From DASQFQ01 sp963802905 (lineage in GTDB: Bacteria > Actinomycetota > Thermoleophilia > Solirubrobacterales > Solirubrobacteraceae): a DNA stretch of 64,000 bases. Below are positions 17,570 through 25,828 of this stretch, one piece after another. The notes beneath the pieces are model-generated. The model made no database searches and had not been told where the DNA came from. It saw only the letters and a program-made list of their open reading frames with translations. Made by a program: the position numbers and the translations under genes. The stretch is taken from positions 186,001 through 250,000 of the forward strand of contig CAWDKH010000011.1 of NCBI GenBank assembly GCA_963802905.1. Direction: 5' to 3'. The number at the start of each line of letters is the position of its first letter. The stretch's first letter is position 1.

Positions 17570-17737
17570 ATGCGCACGGCGATCGCCTTCATCGCACTGG
17601 CGTTCACGACGGTGCTCGGGTTCCTGACGCTGTACGTGATCTTCGAGACCGGGCTCGACGTGCTGTCCGCGATCTCGTTGATCGTTGTCGCCTTGTTCTT
17701 CTTCGGCATCTTCGGCGCGCTCGGGCAGAAGCGCTGA
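17570..17737 (+). CDS. Small membrane protein (55 aa)
   Basis: An ATG three bases after the rhomboid stop opens a 55-residue frame. It encodes two hydrophobic helices (IAFIALAFTTVLGFLTLYVI and LSAISLIVVALFFFGIF) separated by FETGLD and ending in GQKR. Positioning between the rhomboid and carboxypeptidase genes, in the same direction and with 3-5 base gaps, supports a real gene. No family name is assigned. Confidence 0.65.
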   Translation: MRTAIAFIALAFTTVLGFLTLYVIFETGLDVLSAISLIVVALFFFGIFGALGQKR

Positions 17738-17741
17738 CCAC

Positions 17742-18746
17742 ATGCCCTACCACGTCTTCCAAGGCGGACGCAGGAGGCGGCGGCGGCGCTGGCCGGCGCT
17801 CGTCGCCGTGCTCGTGCTGGTCGGGGCCGGGATCGCGGCCGGGCTGACGCTCGCGCCCGACAAGCAGGAGAAGCCTGCCAAGCCCGCCGCGCTCCCGGCC
17901 GAGGAGCCGCTGGCGGACTCCGGCCCGGCGCCGCTGGCGGGCGGCGGCACCGCGCCCTCGCCGCTGTCGGTGCGGCTCGACGACCCGCGCGACCTCGTGC
18001 AGCTGCGCTTCAAGCACCAGCCGCGCTCGGGCCTGATGTTCGACCTCGACACCGGCCAGGTGCTGTGGCGGCGCGACCCGACGCGCGTGCTGCCGATCGC
18101 GTCGCTGACGAAGATGATGACCGCGCTGATCGTGGCCCGTCGCATCCCGCCGGGGGCGAAGGTCAAGATCACCCGCGAGGCGCTCTCCTACAAGGGCTCG
18201 GGCGTCGGGATGTTCCGCCGCGGGCGACGGATGGGCGTCAACACGATGCTCTACGGGCTGCTGCTGCCGTCGGGCAACGACGCGGCGATCGCGCTGGCGC
18301 AGAAGGCGGGCGGCGGGACGGTCAAGGGCTTCGTGTCGCTGATGAACCGGCGCGCGCGGGCGATGGGCCTCGCCTGCACGCACTTCTCCTCCCCCGACGG
18401 GTTCGTCAACCGCGGCAACCACTCGTGCGCGCCCGATCTGGCGGCGATGGCGCGGGCGGTGCTGCGCGAGCCGCGGCTGGCGCGGATCGTGCGCCGCCGC
18501 CAGGCCGTGCTCCCGTTCCCGATCAAGGGCGGGAAGATCTACCTCTACAACCACAACCCGCTGCTGCAGCAGGGCTACCGCGGCGTGACGGGGATCAAGA
18601 CGGGCTACACCGAGGCGGCCGGCCGCTGCCTCGTGGCGACCGCCCGGCGCGGGCGGGTGCGCCTCGGGGTCGTCCTGCTGCACTCGCCGGACCCGGGCGG
18701 GCAGGCGCGCAAGCTGCTCGACCGCGGCTTCCGGCTGGATAGGTGA
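17742..18746 (+). CDS. D-alanyl-D-alanine carboxypeptidase (PBP5-type, S11)
   Basis: A 334-residue exported penicillin-binding protein that trims peptidoglycan pentapeptides. An Arg-rich N terminus precedes a single membrane helix (residues ~18-36), then a Pro/Ala linker. The three active-site motifs are SLTK (Ser121, Lys124), SGN (PSGNDAA) and KTG (GIKTGYTEAAG). It lacks the long C-terminal domain and amphipathic anchor of E. coli PBP5, so the N-terminal helix is probably the anchor. The stop overlaps the next gene's GTG. Confidence 0.93.
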   Translation: MPYHVFQGGRRRRRRRWPALVAVLVLVGAGIAAGLTLAPDKQEKPAKPAALPAEEPLADSGPAPLAGGGTAPSPLSVRLDDPRDLVQLRFKHQPRSGLMFDLDTGQVLWRRDPTRVLPIASLTKMMTALIVARRIPPGAKVKITREALSYKGSGVGMFRRGRRMGVNTMLYGLLLPSGNDAAIALAQKAGGGTVKGFVSLMNRRARAMGLACTHFSSPDGFVNRGNHSCAPDLAAMARAVLREPRLARIVRRRQAVLPFPIKGGKIYLYNHNPLLQQGYRGVTGIKTGYTEAAGRCLVATARRGRVRLGVVLLHSPDPGGQARKLLDRGFRLDR

Positions 18747-19688
18747 GCGGCCGGCCGAGCCCCGCGGTCTTCCGCCGCCGCCGGCTGGTCGCGCTCGGCG
18801 TGCTGCTGCTGATCGTGGCCGGCTTGGTCCTGCTGCTCACGCGCGGCGAGTGACGAGCCGGCGCCGCGCACGGCCTCGCGCGAGGCGGCCGCGGACAAGC
18901 CCGTCGAACTGCCGCGCGGCGGGCGGCGGCTGCTCCCCGACCGGCGGATCGTCGCCTACTACGGCGCGCCGCAGGACGCCGAGCTCGGCGCGCTGGGGAT
19001 CGGCTCGCCGGCGAGCGCGGCGCGCAAGCTCGAGCGCCAGGCGCAGCCGTACGCGGAGCCGGACCGACCCGTGCTCCCGGCCATGGAGCTGATCGCGGTC
19101 ACCGCCGCCGCCCACCCGGGCGAGGGTGAGCGCTACAACACGCGCCAGGACGCCGCCGTCATCGACCGCTACCTGCGCGCCGCGCGCAAGGCGAAGGCGC
19201 TGCTCCTGCTCGACATCCAGCCGGGGCGCTCGGACTTCTACACCGAGGCCAGGCGCCTCGAGCGCTGGCTGGCCGAGCCCGACGTCGGGCTCGCGCTCGA
19301 CCCGGAGTGGCGGATGGGACCGGGCCAGATCCCGGGCCAGGTGATCGGGTCGGTCGAGGCGCGCGAGGTCAACGCGGTCTCGGAGTGGCTGGCGCAGATC
19401 GTCGAGCGCAACGACCTGCCGCAGAAGCTCTTCCTCATCCACCAGTTCACGACGGACATGGTCGACGACACGCAGCTGCAGGAGCGGCCGGGGCTCGCGA
19501 TGGTGCTGAACGCCGACGGATTCGGGACGCCCGAGCTCAAGCGCGACAAGTACCGCACGTTCACCGCCTCGCCGCGACGCTTCTTCGGCGAGGGGTTCAA
19601 GCTCTTTTACCGTGAGGACACGAACCTGATGACGCCGCGCCAGGTGCTGCGGCTGAAGCCGCCGCCCGACGTCGTGGTCTACGAGTGA
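18743..19688 (+). pseudogene. Membrane-anchored hypothetical protein, split by a +1 frameshift
   Basis: GTG at 18743 overlaps the carboxypeptidase stop. It encodes an Arg-rich start and one membrane helix (RLVALGVLLLIVAGLVLLL), then stops after 36 codons. Removing one G at about 18848 joins this helix to an open frame running to 19688, giving a 314-residue protein with an extracytoplasmic domain. That downstream part lacks a convincing start of its own. The domain contains RIVAYYGAPQDAELG, AVTAAAHPGEGERYN, ALLLLDIQPGRSDF and LFLIHQFTTDMV, which resembles a TIM-barrel-like secreted domain, but I do not recognise the family. The next gene overlaps by GTGA. Confidence 0.65.
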
Positions 19689-21104
19689 CGCTGCGCCTGC
19701 CGGATCCCTGCCTCGTCGTGCTCGTGGGGGCGACCGGGGCGGGCAAGTCGGCGTGGGCGGGCGCGTGGTTCCCGCCCGACGCGATCGTGTCGTCGGATCG
19801 CCTGCGGGCGGTCGTGGGGCGCGGTGAGCGCGACCAGCGGGCGAGCCGCGACGCCTTCGAGCTGCTCGACCTGATCGTGACCAAGCGGCTGGCGCGCGGG
19901 CTGACGACGGTGGTCGACACGACCGGGCTGGAGCCGAAGCGCCGCGCGGCGTGGCGGGCGCTGGCCGAGGACGCCGGCGTGCCGGCCTACGCGGTGACGT
20001 TCGACGTGCCGGAGAAGCTCGTGCGCGAGCGCAACCGGGCGCGCGGGGCGCCGGTGCCGCCGAAGGTGGTCGCGGCACAGCTCCGCGAGGCGGCGGAGGT
20101 GTTCGGGGCGCTGCCCGGCGAGGGCTTCGAGGGCGTGGCGGCCGCCGCGCCGGTCGAGCTCGTCCCGCCCGCCTTCCTCGGCGCTCCGGCCGCGGCGGCG
20201 CGGCAGGCTGACACACCGTTGCCGCTCGAGTTCGGGCTGCAGATCTCGCGCTTCGGCTGGGAGGGCGCGACGGCGGAGACGCTCGGCGGAGGTCGCGCGC
20301 GCGGCCGAGGACGCCGGCTTCAGCTCGCTGTGGGTGATGGACCACTTCGTCCAGATCCCGCAGGTCGGGCGCGAGTGGGAGGACATGCTCGAGAGCTACA
20401 CGACGCTGGGCTACCTCGCCGGCGTCACGTCGCGGATCCGGCTCGGCACGCTGGTCACCGGCGTCACGTACCGCAACCTCGCGCACCTGGCGAAGGTGGT
20501 GGCGACGCTCGACGTCGTCTCCGGCGGGCGCGCCCTGTGCGGGATCGGGGCGGGCTGGTTCGAGCGCGAGCACGCGCTCTACGGCTACGACTTCCCGCCG
20601 CTGCGCGAGCGATTCGCGCGGCTCGAGGACGCGCTGGAGCTGCTGCCGCTGATGTGGGGCAAGGGCTCGCCGCGCTTCGAGGGCAGGACGATCACCGTGC
20701 CGGAGGCGACGTGCTACCCGCGGCCGCTGCAGGAGCGGATCCCGATCCTGGTCGGCGGCTCGGGCGAGCAGCGGACGCTGCGGCTGGTCGCGCGTCACGC
20801 CGACGCCTGCAACCTGACCGGCGATGCGGCGAGGGTGCGACACAAGCTGTCGGTGCTGCGCTCGTGGTGCGAGACCGAGGGGCGCGACCCGGCGGCGGTC
20901 ACCGTCACGCACCTGGGCGCCGCCCGCGTGGTGGCCGCGGGCGAGCCGCGCGAGGGCCAGGGCGCTGCGACGGTCGAGGAGCACGTCGGGCGCTACCGCG
21001 AGCTGGCGGAGGCCGGCGTGCAGACCGCGATCGTCGGCCTCTCGGATGCCCTCGGGCCGGCGTCGGTGACGCGCTTCGCCGACGTGGTCGCGGCGTTCCG
21101 ATGA
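19685..21104 (+). pseudogene. P-loop kinase / F420-dependent LLM oxidoreductase fusion, frameshifted
   Basis: Residues 1-165 form a P-loop kinase-like domain: Walker A VGATGAGKSAWAG, then SSDRLR and VVDTTGLEPKRRAAW, as in polynucleotide-kinase-like proteins. It continues into a luciferase-like monooxygenase domain (FGLQISRFGWEGATAETL). An extra G at about 20285 then shifts the frame. The rest of the domain continues in the +1 frame (SSLWVMDHF, RIRLGTLVTGVTYRN, GIGAGWFEREH, RIPILVGGSGEQRTLRL) to 21104. Corrected length is about 472 residues. LLM enzymes of this type typically use coenzyme F420. The kinase domain ends only about 10 residues before the LLM start, so this looks like a true fusion damaged later or misassembled. 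Confidence 0.78.
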
Positions 21105-21827
21105 GGCTTGCCCTCCTGGTGGTGCTGCTCTTCGCCGCGGGCTGCGGCGGGAGCGGCGGGCCCCCGAGGCTCGTGACCGAGACGGTCGGGCAGGGGCCGC
21201 AGACGGCGACGATCGTGCGGCCGGACGTCGACGGGCGGGTGCCGGTGGTGCTCTTCCTCCACGGCTGGGGTGCGACGCGGCCGCGCTTCTACCAGCCGTG
21301 GCTCGACCACCTCGCGCGCGAGGGCAACGCGGTGATCTATCCGCGCTACCAGGACTCCGTCGTCGACCAGCCCTCGGAGGTGCTCGGCAACGCGCTCGCG
21401 GGCGTGCGGCTGGCGCTGAAGCGGATCGACGAGCAGCCGGGCTCGCTCGTGGTCGCCGGGCACTCGGCAGGCGGCGCGCTCGCCGCCGACTACGCCGCGA
21501 TCGCGCGCACCGCGAAGCTGCCGCAGCCGCTCGCGGTGTTCAGCGCCTACCCCGGCCGCACGCTGCGCCGCGTCAACGTGGGAATCCCGGAGATCGACCC
21601 GGCGCGGATCCCGGAGCGACACGGAGGTCGTCGCGCTGGCGGGCACGAACGACCGCGTGGTCGGCAGCCGCGTCGCGCGGCGGATCGCGCGCAGCACCGG
21701 CGGCCGGCTGGTCGTCGTCGACGACCCGCGGGCGTCCGACCACCTCGGGCCGCAGCGCGCCAACGCCACCTCTCGCCGCGAGTTCTGGGACCGCCTGGAC
21801 GCGCTGATCGACCGCGCACGCGGCTAG
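21101..21827 (+). pseudogene. Lipoprotein alpha/beta hydrolase, frameshifted
   Basis: The ATG overlaps the previous stop. A lipoprotein signal peptide with lipobox FAAGC (Cys15) is followed by an alpha/beta hydrolase domain: LFLHGWGATRP (oxyanion region) and AGHSAGGALA (nucleophile Ser). An extra G at about 21614 shifts the frame just before the acid/histidine region, which continues in the +1 frame (VVALAGTNDRVVG, DDPRASDHLGPQ) to the TAG at 21825. Corrected length is 241 residues. As written, the encoded protein loses its catalytic Asp and His. Probably an exported esterase or lipase; substrate unknown. Confidence 0.75.
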
Positions 21828-21894
21828 CCCGAACCCCGCAAGCCTGTACCGTGCCTCGTCTGAACACCCGCGTTCGCACGACGGAGGCTCCCCC

Positions 21895-23083
21895 TTGGAT
21901 CTGAACGACACCCCCGACCTGGCCGAGTACCGCGAGAAAGTCCGGGCCTGGCTCGACGACCACAAGGCGGAGGCGCCCGACGCGCGACGACGTCGACGCC
22001 CGCCGGGCGTGGCAGCGCAAGCTCGCCGAGGGCGGGCTCGCCGCCGTCACCTGGCCCGCCGACTACGGCGGGCAGGGCCTCGGCCCGCTCAACCAGGTCG
22101 TCGTCAACCAGGAGATCGGCCGCGCCGGGCTGCCCGGGATCTTCGACGTCATCGGCGTCGGCATGCTCGGCCCGACGCTGATCGCCCACGGCAACGAGGA
22201 CCAGAAGCATCGCCACCTCGGCCCGATGCTGACCGGCGAGGAAGTGTGGTGCCAGCTCTTCTCGGAGCCCGCCGCCGGCTCCGACCTCGCGGGGATCCAG
22301 TCGCGTGCGCGCCAGGAGGAGGACGGCTCGTGGCGCCTGTCGGGCCAGAAAGTGTGGACCACGAACGCCCAGTACGCGACCTACGGCCTGCTGCTCGCCC
22401 GCACCGACGGCGACCTGCCCAAGCACAAGGGCCTGACCATGTTCATCGTCCCGATGGACGCCGAGGGTGTGACGATCCGCCCGCTGCGCCAGATCTCCGG
22501 CGAGGCGCACTTCAACGAGGTGTTCTTCGACGACGTGCACCTCGAGGCCGGGTCCGAGGTCGGCCCGGTCAACGGCGGCTGGGGCGTCGGGCTGACCACG
22601 CTGATGTTCGAGCGCGTGGCGATCGGCCTCGGCGGCGAGGGCTTCGGCTGGCGCGCCGACCGCTTCGCCGCGGCGCTGCTGGCCGACGAGGCCGCCGCCC
22701 GCGACAAGGAGGTCCGCCACCGCTACGGCGAGATCGCGGCCGACTTCCTGGCGCTGCGCTTCACCGGCTACCGGATGCTGACCACGCTGCACCGCGGCGG
22801 CATCCCCGGCCCGGAGGGCGCGCTCGCCAAGGTGACGACGATCAAGGCCGCGATCGCGGCCGGCGAGCTGCTCGTCGACGTGCTCGGCCCCGACGGGCTG
22901 TCCGACGACCGGTGGGGCGAGCTCGTCTCCGACCTGCCGGGGCTGAAGTCCGCGGGCGGGACCGAGGAGATCCTGCGCAACATGGTCGGCGAGCGCGTGC
23001 TCGGCCTGCCGCCGGAGCCGCGGCTCGACAAGGGGATCCCGTTCTCCGAGCTGCGCGCCAAGGAACGCGAGGCCGTGGCATGA
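21895..23083 (+). pseudogene. Acyl-CoA dehydrogenase (first of a pair), frameshifted near its start
   Basis: TTG at 21895 follows GGAGG with suitable spacing and encodes DLNDTPDLAEYREKVRAWL. About 29 codons in, near 21982, the frame shifts by a net +1. It then continues as a typical acyl-CoA dehydrogenase: WPADYGGQGLGPLNQVV, LFSEPAAGSDLAG, TTNAQYATYGLLLAR, and the C-terminal AGGTEEILRNMVGERVLGLP. Corrected length is 395 residues. The event could be one inserted G or a 2-base loss in a CG-repeat stretch. It overlaps by ATGA the second dehydrogenase gene, a layout known for heteromeric acyl-CoA dehydrogenases. Confidence 0.8.
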
Positions 23084-24183
23084 ACTTCGCGCTGACCGAC
23101 GAGCAGGAGTTCCTCAAGGAGGCGGCCCGCGGCGCACTGTCGCGCTTCAAGACCGTCGAGGCCGCCCGCGAGGCGCTCGACGGCGGCGAGCTGCCGGACC
23201 TGTGGCCGACCGCCGTCGAGGCGGGCTGGCCGGGCCTGCTGGTGTCCGAGGACGCCGGCGGCGCCGGGCTCGGCGTGATGGAGGGCATGCTGGTGTTCTC
23301 CGAGCTCGGCCGCGTCCTCGCGGGCGTCGCGCTGCTCGGGCACCTGCCGGCCAGCTACTTGCTCGACCGCGCCGGCGTGGCCGACGAGGCGCTCGCCAAC
23401 GGCGACACCCGCGCGGCCTACGTCCCCGCCAAGCCCCCGGGCGACGTCGACGACAGCTGGAGCGTCGACGCCAAGCTCGGCTCCACCCGCGGCGAGGCGC
23501 CCGTGATCGCCGACGACGGCTCCGTCACCGGCGAGGTCCCGTGGGTGCCCGACGCCCCCGGCGCCGACGTGCTCGTGGTCGTCGGCGCGGACGGCCGCGC
23601 GGCGCTCGTGCAGGCCTCCGACGCCACGATCGAGGCCGTCGAGGGCTACGACCCGACGCGCGCACTCGGCCACGTCAGCTTCGACGGCGCGCCCGGCACG
23701 CTGCTCGAGCTCGAGGCCGGCCAGGCCGCCGCGGCGTGGTACATCGCCCAGGCGCTGCTGGCGGCGGAGTCGCTCGGCGCCGTCGAGCTCGCGCTCGAGG
23801 TGTCGGTCGCCTACGCCAAGGAGCGCTTCACGTTCGGCCGCGCGATCGGCTCGTACCAGGCGGTCAAGCACGAGCTCGTGGAGATCCTGCGGCGGCTCGA
23901 GAACGGGCGCTCGCTCATGTACTACACGGGCTGGGCGGGCGAGGACAAGCCCGAGGAGTTCCCGCTCGCGGCCTCCGCGTTCCGGCTCGTCGCGGGCCAG
24001 GCACTCGAGCACGCCTCGCGCGCGCAGATCTCCGTCCACGGCGGGATCGGGGCGACGTGGGAGCACGACGCGCCGCTCTACTTCCGCCGCGCGCAGCTGT
24101 CGCGGCGGCTGCTGGCGGGCACGGCTGACGCCGCCGACCGCGTGGCCGGCGAACTGCTCACCCAGGCGCGGGCGGCGGCTTAG
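23080..24183 (+). CDS. Acyl-CoA dehydrogenase (second of a pair)
   Basis: A 367-residue acyl-CoA dehydrogenase starting NFALTDEQEFLKEAARGAL. Later parts include ESLGAVELALEVSVAYAKER, FTFGRAIGSYQAVKHELVE and the C-terminal VHGGIGATWEHDAPLYFRRA. The canonical catalytic-Glu segment near the end of single-gene enzymes is not evident, whereas its partner retains the GGTEEI segment. That asymmetry matches two-gene alpha2-beta2 enzymes such as the steroid side-chain dehydrogenases. Electron acceptor would be ETF. Substrate is unknown. It ends overlapping the opposing hydrolase gene by 4 bases. Confidence 0.86.
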   Translation: MNFALTDEQEFLKEAARGALSRFKTVEAAREALDGGELPDLWPTAVEAGWPGLLVSEDAGGAGLGVMEGMLVFSELGRVLAGVALLGHLPASYLLDRAGVADEALANGDTRAAYVPAKPPGDVDDSWSVDAKLGSTRGEAPVIADDGSVTGEVPWVPDAPGADVLVVVGADGRAALVQASDATIEAVEGYDPTRALGHVSFDGAPGTLLELEAGQAAAAWYIAQALLAAESLGAVELALEVSVAYAKERFTFGRAIGSYQAVKHELVEILRRLENGRSLMYYTGWAGEDKPEEFPLAASAFRLVAGQALEHASRAQISVHGGIGATWEHDAPLYFRRAQLSRRLLAGTADAADRVAGELLTQARAAA

Positions 24184-24974
24184 CCGAGCACCGAGCGGAG
24201 GAACTCCAGCACCTCCGGCCCGGCCGGATCGACGAGGTGGTCGCCGCCGACCTGCACGCGCCGGGCGTTCGGGAGCGCGGCGGCCAGTGCGTCGGCGGCC
24301 TCGCCGAACACCGGGTGGGAGGCAGCGGCCGCGACGACGAGCACCGGCAACTCGATCATCGCGACGGCGGTGGCGTCGACCGCGAGGCCGCCGCCCCGCA
24401 TCTCGGCGAGGATCGCGGGCCCGTTGTCGGTGAACAGCCGCCGGAGCTCCGGCGGGAACGTCGCCCAGGCGCCCGCGCCGAACACGCCCTCGATCAGCGC
24501 CGGGGCCGCGGCGCCGACGCCAGCCGATGCCGCCGCCTCGATGACCTCGGCGTCGAGCGCACGCTCCCACGCGGCCGCCGCAGGCGCGAGCGCCGTGGGC
24601 GCGCCTTCGAGCAGCGCGAGCGCCCGCACCCGCTCGGGATGGCGGAGCGCGAGGCTGACGGCGACGTCGCCGCCGTAGCTGCGGCCGATCACCACCGCCG
24701 GCCCGGCTCCGAGGACCTCGAGCAGCGCCGCCGCGTCGTCCGCGTGCTCCGCCGGGCTCGTGCGCTCGTAGGGCTTCGGCCGCTCGCTGCGGCCGCTGCC
24801 GCGCCGGTCGTAGGCGATCACCCGCCCGTACTTGGCCAACTCCGGCAGCGCGTCGCCCCACAACCACGCCGAGCTGCCCGTCCCGTGCACGCACAGCATC
24901 GGGGCGCCACGGCCGTGCTCCTCGACGTAGAGCGCGACGCCGTTGACCGACCGCAGCGCACCGATCGCGGCCAT
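24180..24974 (-). CDS. Alpha/beta-fold hydrolase
   Basis: A 264-residue alpha/beta hydrolase: oxyanion region CVHGTGSSAWLWG, YDRRGSGRSERP, nucleophile elbow GRSYGGDVA, and a terminal histidine in VGGDHLVDP. The start is the ATG at 24974, with both AGGAG 12 bases upstream and TACCGT ending 6 bases upstream. It converges on the acyl-CoA dehydrogenase gene with overlapping stops. A thioesterase or esterase role is possible but unsupported beyond the fold. Confidence 0.82.
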   Translation of the reverse strand: MAAIGALRSVNGVALYVEEHGRGAPMLCVHGTGSSAWLWGDALPELAKYGRVIAYDRRGSGRSERPKPYERTSPAEHADDAAALLEVLGAGPAVVIGRSYGGDVAVSLALRHPERVRALALLEGAPTALAPAAAAWERALDAEVIEAAASAGVGAAAPALIEGVFGAGAWATFPPELRRLFTDNGPAILAEMRGGGLAVDATAVAMIELPVLVVAAAASHPVFGEAADALAAALPNARRVQVGGDHLVDPAGPEVLEFLRSVLG

Positions 24975-24980
24975 GCCACG

Positions 24981-24986
24981 ACGGTA
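24981..24986 (-). promoter_or_regulatory. Candidate leaderless -10 (TACCGT) for the hydrolase
   Basis: On the reverse strand TACCGT ends 6 bases before the ATG at 24974. An AGGAG overlaps its upstream side, so leadered initiation is also possible. Confidence 0.35.
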
Positions 24987-25006
24987 CTCCTGTGGCCCGG
25001 CGGCGG

Positions 25007-25810
25007 CTAGCCGTTCTTCGAGACCGTCTTGACGAGCGGGAGCAGCACCGTCCGCGGGATGTAGCGCCCGCTCGTCGACACCGCCTTGTTGAGCGCGCCC
25101 GGCACCACCGTGCGCTTGCCGCCGATCATGCCGTCGATCGCCTGGCGCGCGACGTCGTCGGACTCCATCCAGGTGAAGCCCGGCAGCTTCGAGGCGGCGT
25201 CCTCGGCGCCCGCGGCCTGCTCGAACTCGGTCCGCGTGAAGCCCGGACACAGCGACGTGACCGACACGCCGGTGCCGCTCAGCTCGGAGTGCACGGCCTC
25301 GGAGAAGGAGTGCACGAACGCCTTGCTGGCCGCGTAGGTGGCAAAGCCCGGCAGCGGCTGGAAGGCGGCGGTGGAGGCGACGTTGAGCACCGCGCCCGCG
25401 CCCTGCTCGACCATCCGTGGCAGGAACGCGCCGGTGATCTGGTGCACGGCCTCGACGTTGAGGCGGACGACGTCGGTCTCCTGCTCGAGGTCGTTGTCGA
25501 GGAAGTTGCCGAGGTTGCCGAAGCCGGCGTTGTTGCAGACGCCGACGACCTCGCGCTCGCCCTCCTGCAGCTTCTTGATCAGGCGGCCGCGCGCGGCGGG
25601 GCTGCCGAGATCGCAGGTCTCGACGTCGACATGGATGTCGTGGGCCTCGCGCAGCTCGTCGGCGAGCTCCTCGAGGCGCTCGCGGCGGCGGGCGACGAGC
25701 GTGACGTTGTAGCCGCGCTCGGCCAGCTGGCGGGCCATGTCGGCGCCGATGCCGGAGGAGGCGCCGGTGATGAGGACAGTCGATCCGTAAGAGGGAGCAG
25801 GGAGAGCCAT
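25007..25810 (-). CDS. Short-chain dehydrogenase/reductase
   Basis: A 267-residue classical SDR: cofactor motif LITGASSGIGADMA, with RRR after the second strand favouring NADP(H), the NNAGFGNLG strand, active-site Ser in NVASTAAF and the YAASKAF (YxxxK) pair. It is close to the DltE/YbbO-like group that acts on lipid-like aldehydes or ketones; the substrate is not determined. An upstream in-frame ATG four codons earlier is possible. The start lies only 18 bases from the divergent histone-deacetylase-like gene. Confidence 0.86.
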   Translation of the reverse strand: MALPAPSYGSTVLITGASSGIGADMARQLAERGYNVTLVARRRERLEELADELREAHDIHVDVETCDLGSPAARGRLIKKLQEGEREVVGVCNNAGFGNLGNFLDNDLEQETDVVRLNVEAVHQITGAFLPRMVEQGAGAVLNVASTAAFQPLPGFATYAASKAFVHSFSEAVHSELSGTGVSVTSLCPGFTRTEFEQAAGAEDAASKLPGFTWMESDDVARQAIDGMIGGKRTVVPGALNKAVSTSGRYIPRTVLLPLVKTVSKNG

Positions 25811-25828
25811 GGCAGCATCCATACCCCC

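Noticed and set aside
15734..17743. A 669-codon reverse-strand open frame across lipA and the rhomboid gene
   Set aside because: Composition is Glu/Arg/Val-rich shadow coding typical of high-GC antisense frames, and it covers two firmly identified forward genes.
18743..21827. Programmed +1 ribosomal frameshifting to explain the split genes
   Set aside because: No shared slippery codon, stop codon context or downstream pseudoknot is evident at the sites, and the affected families are not known to use it.
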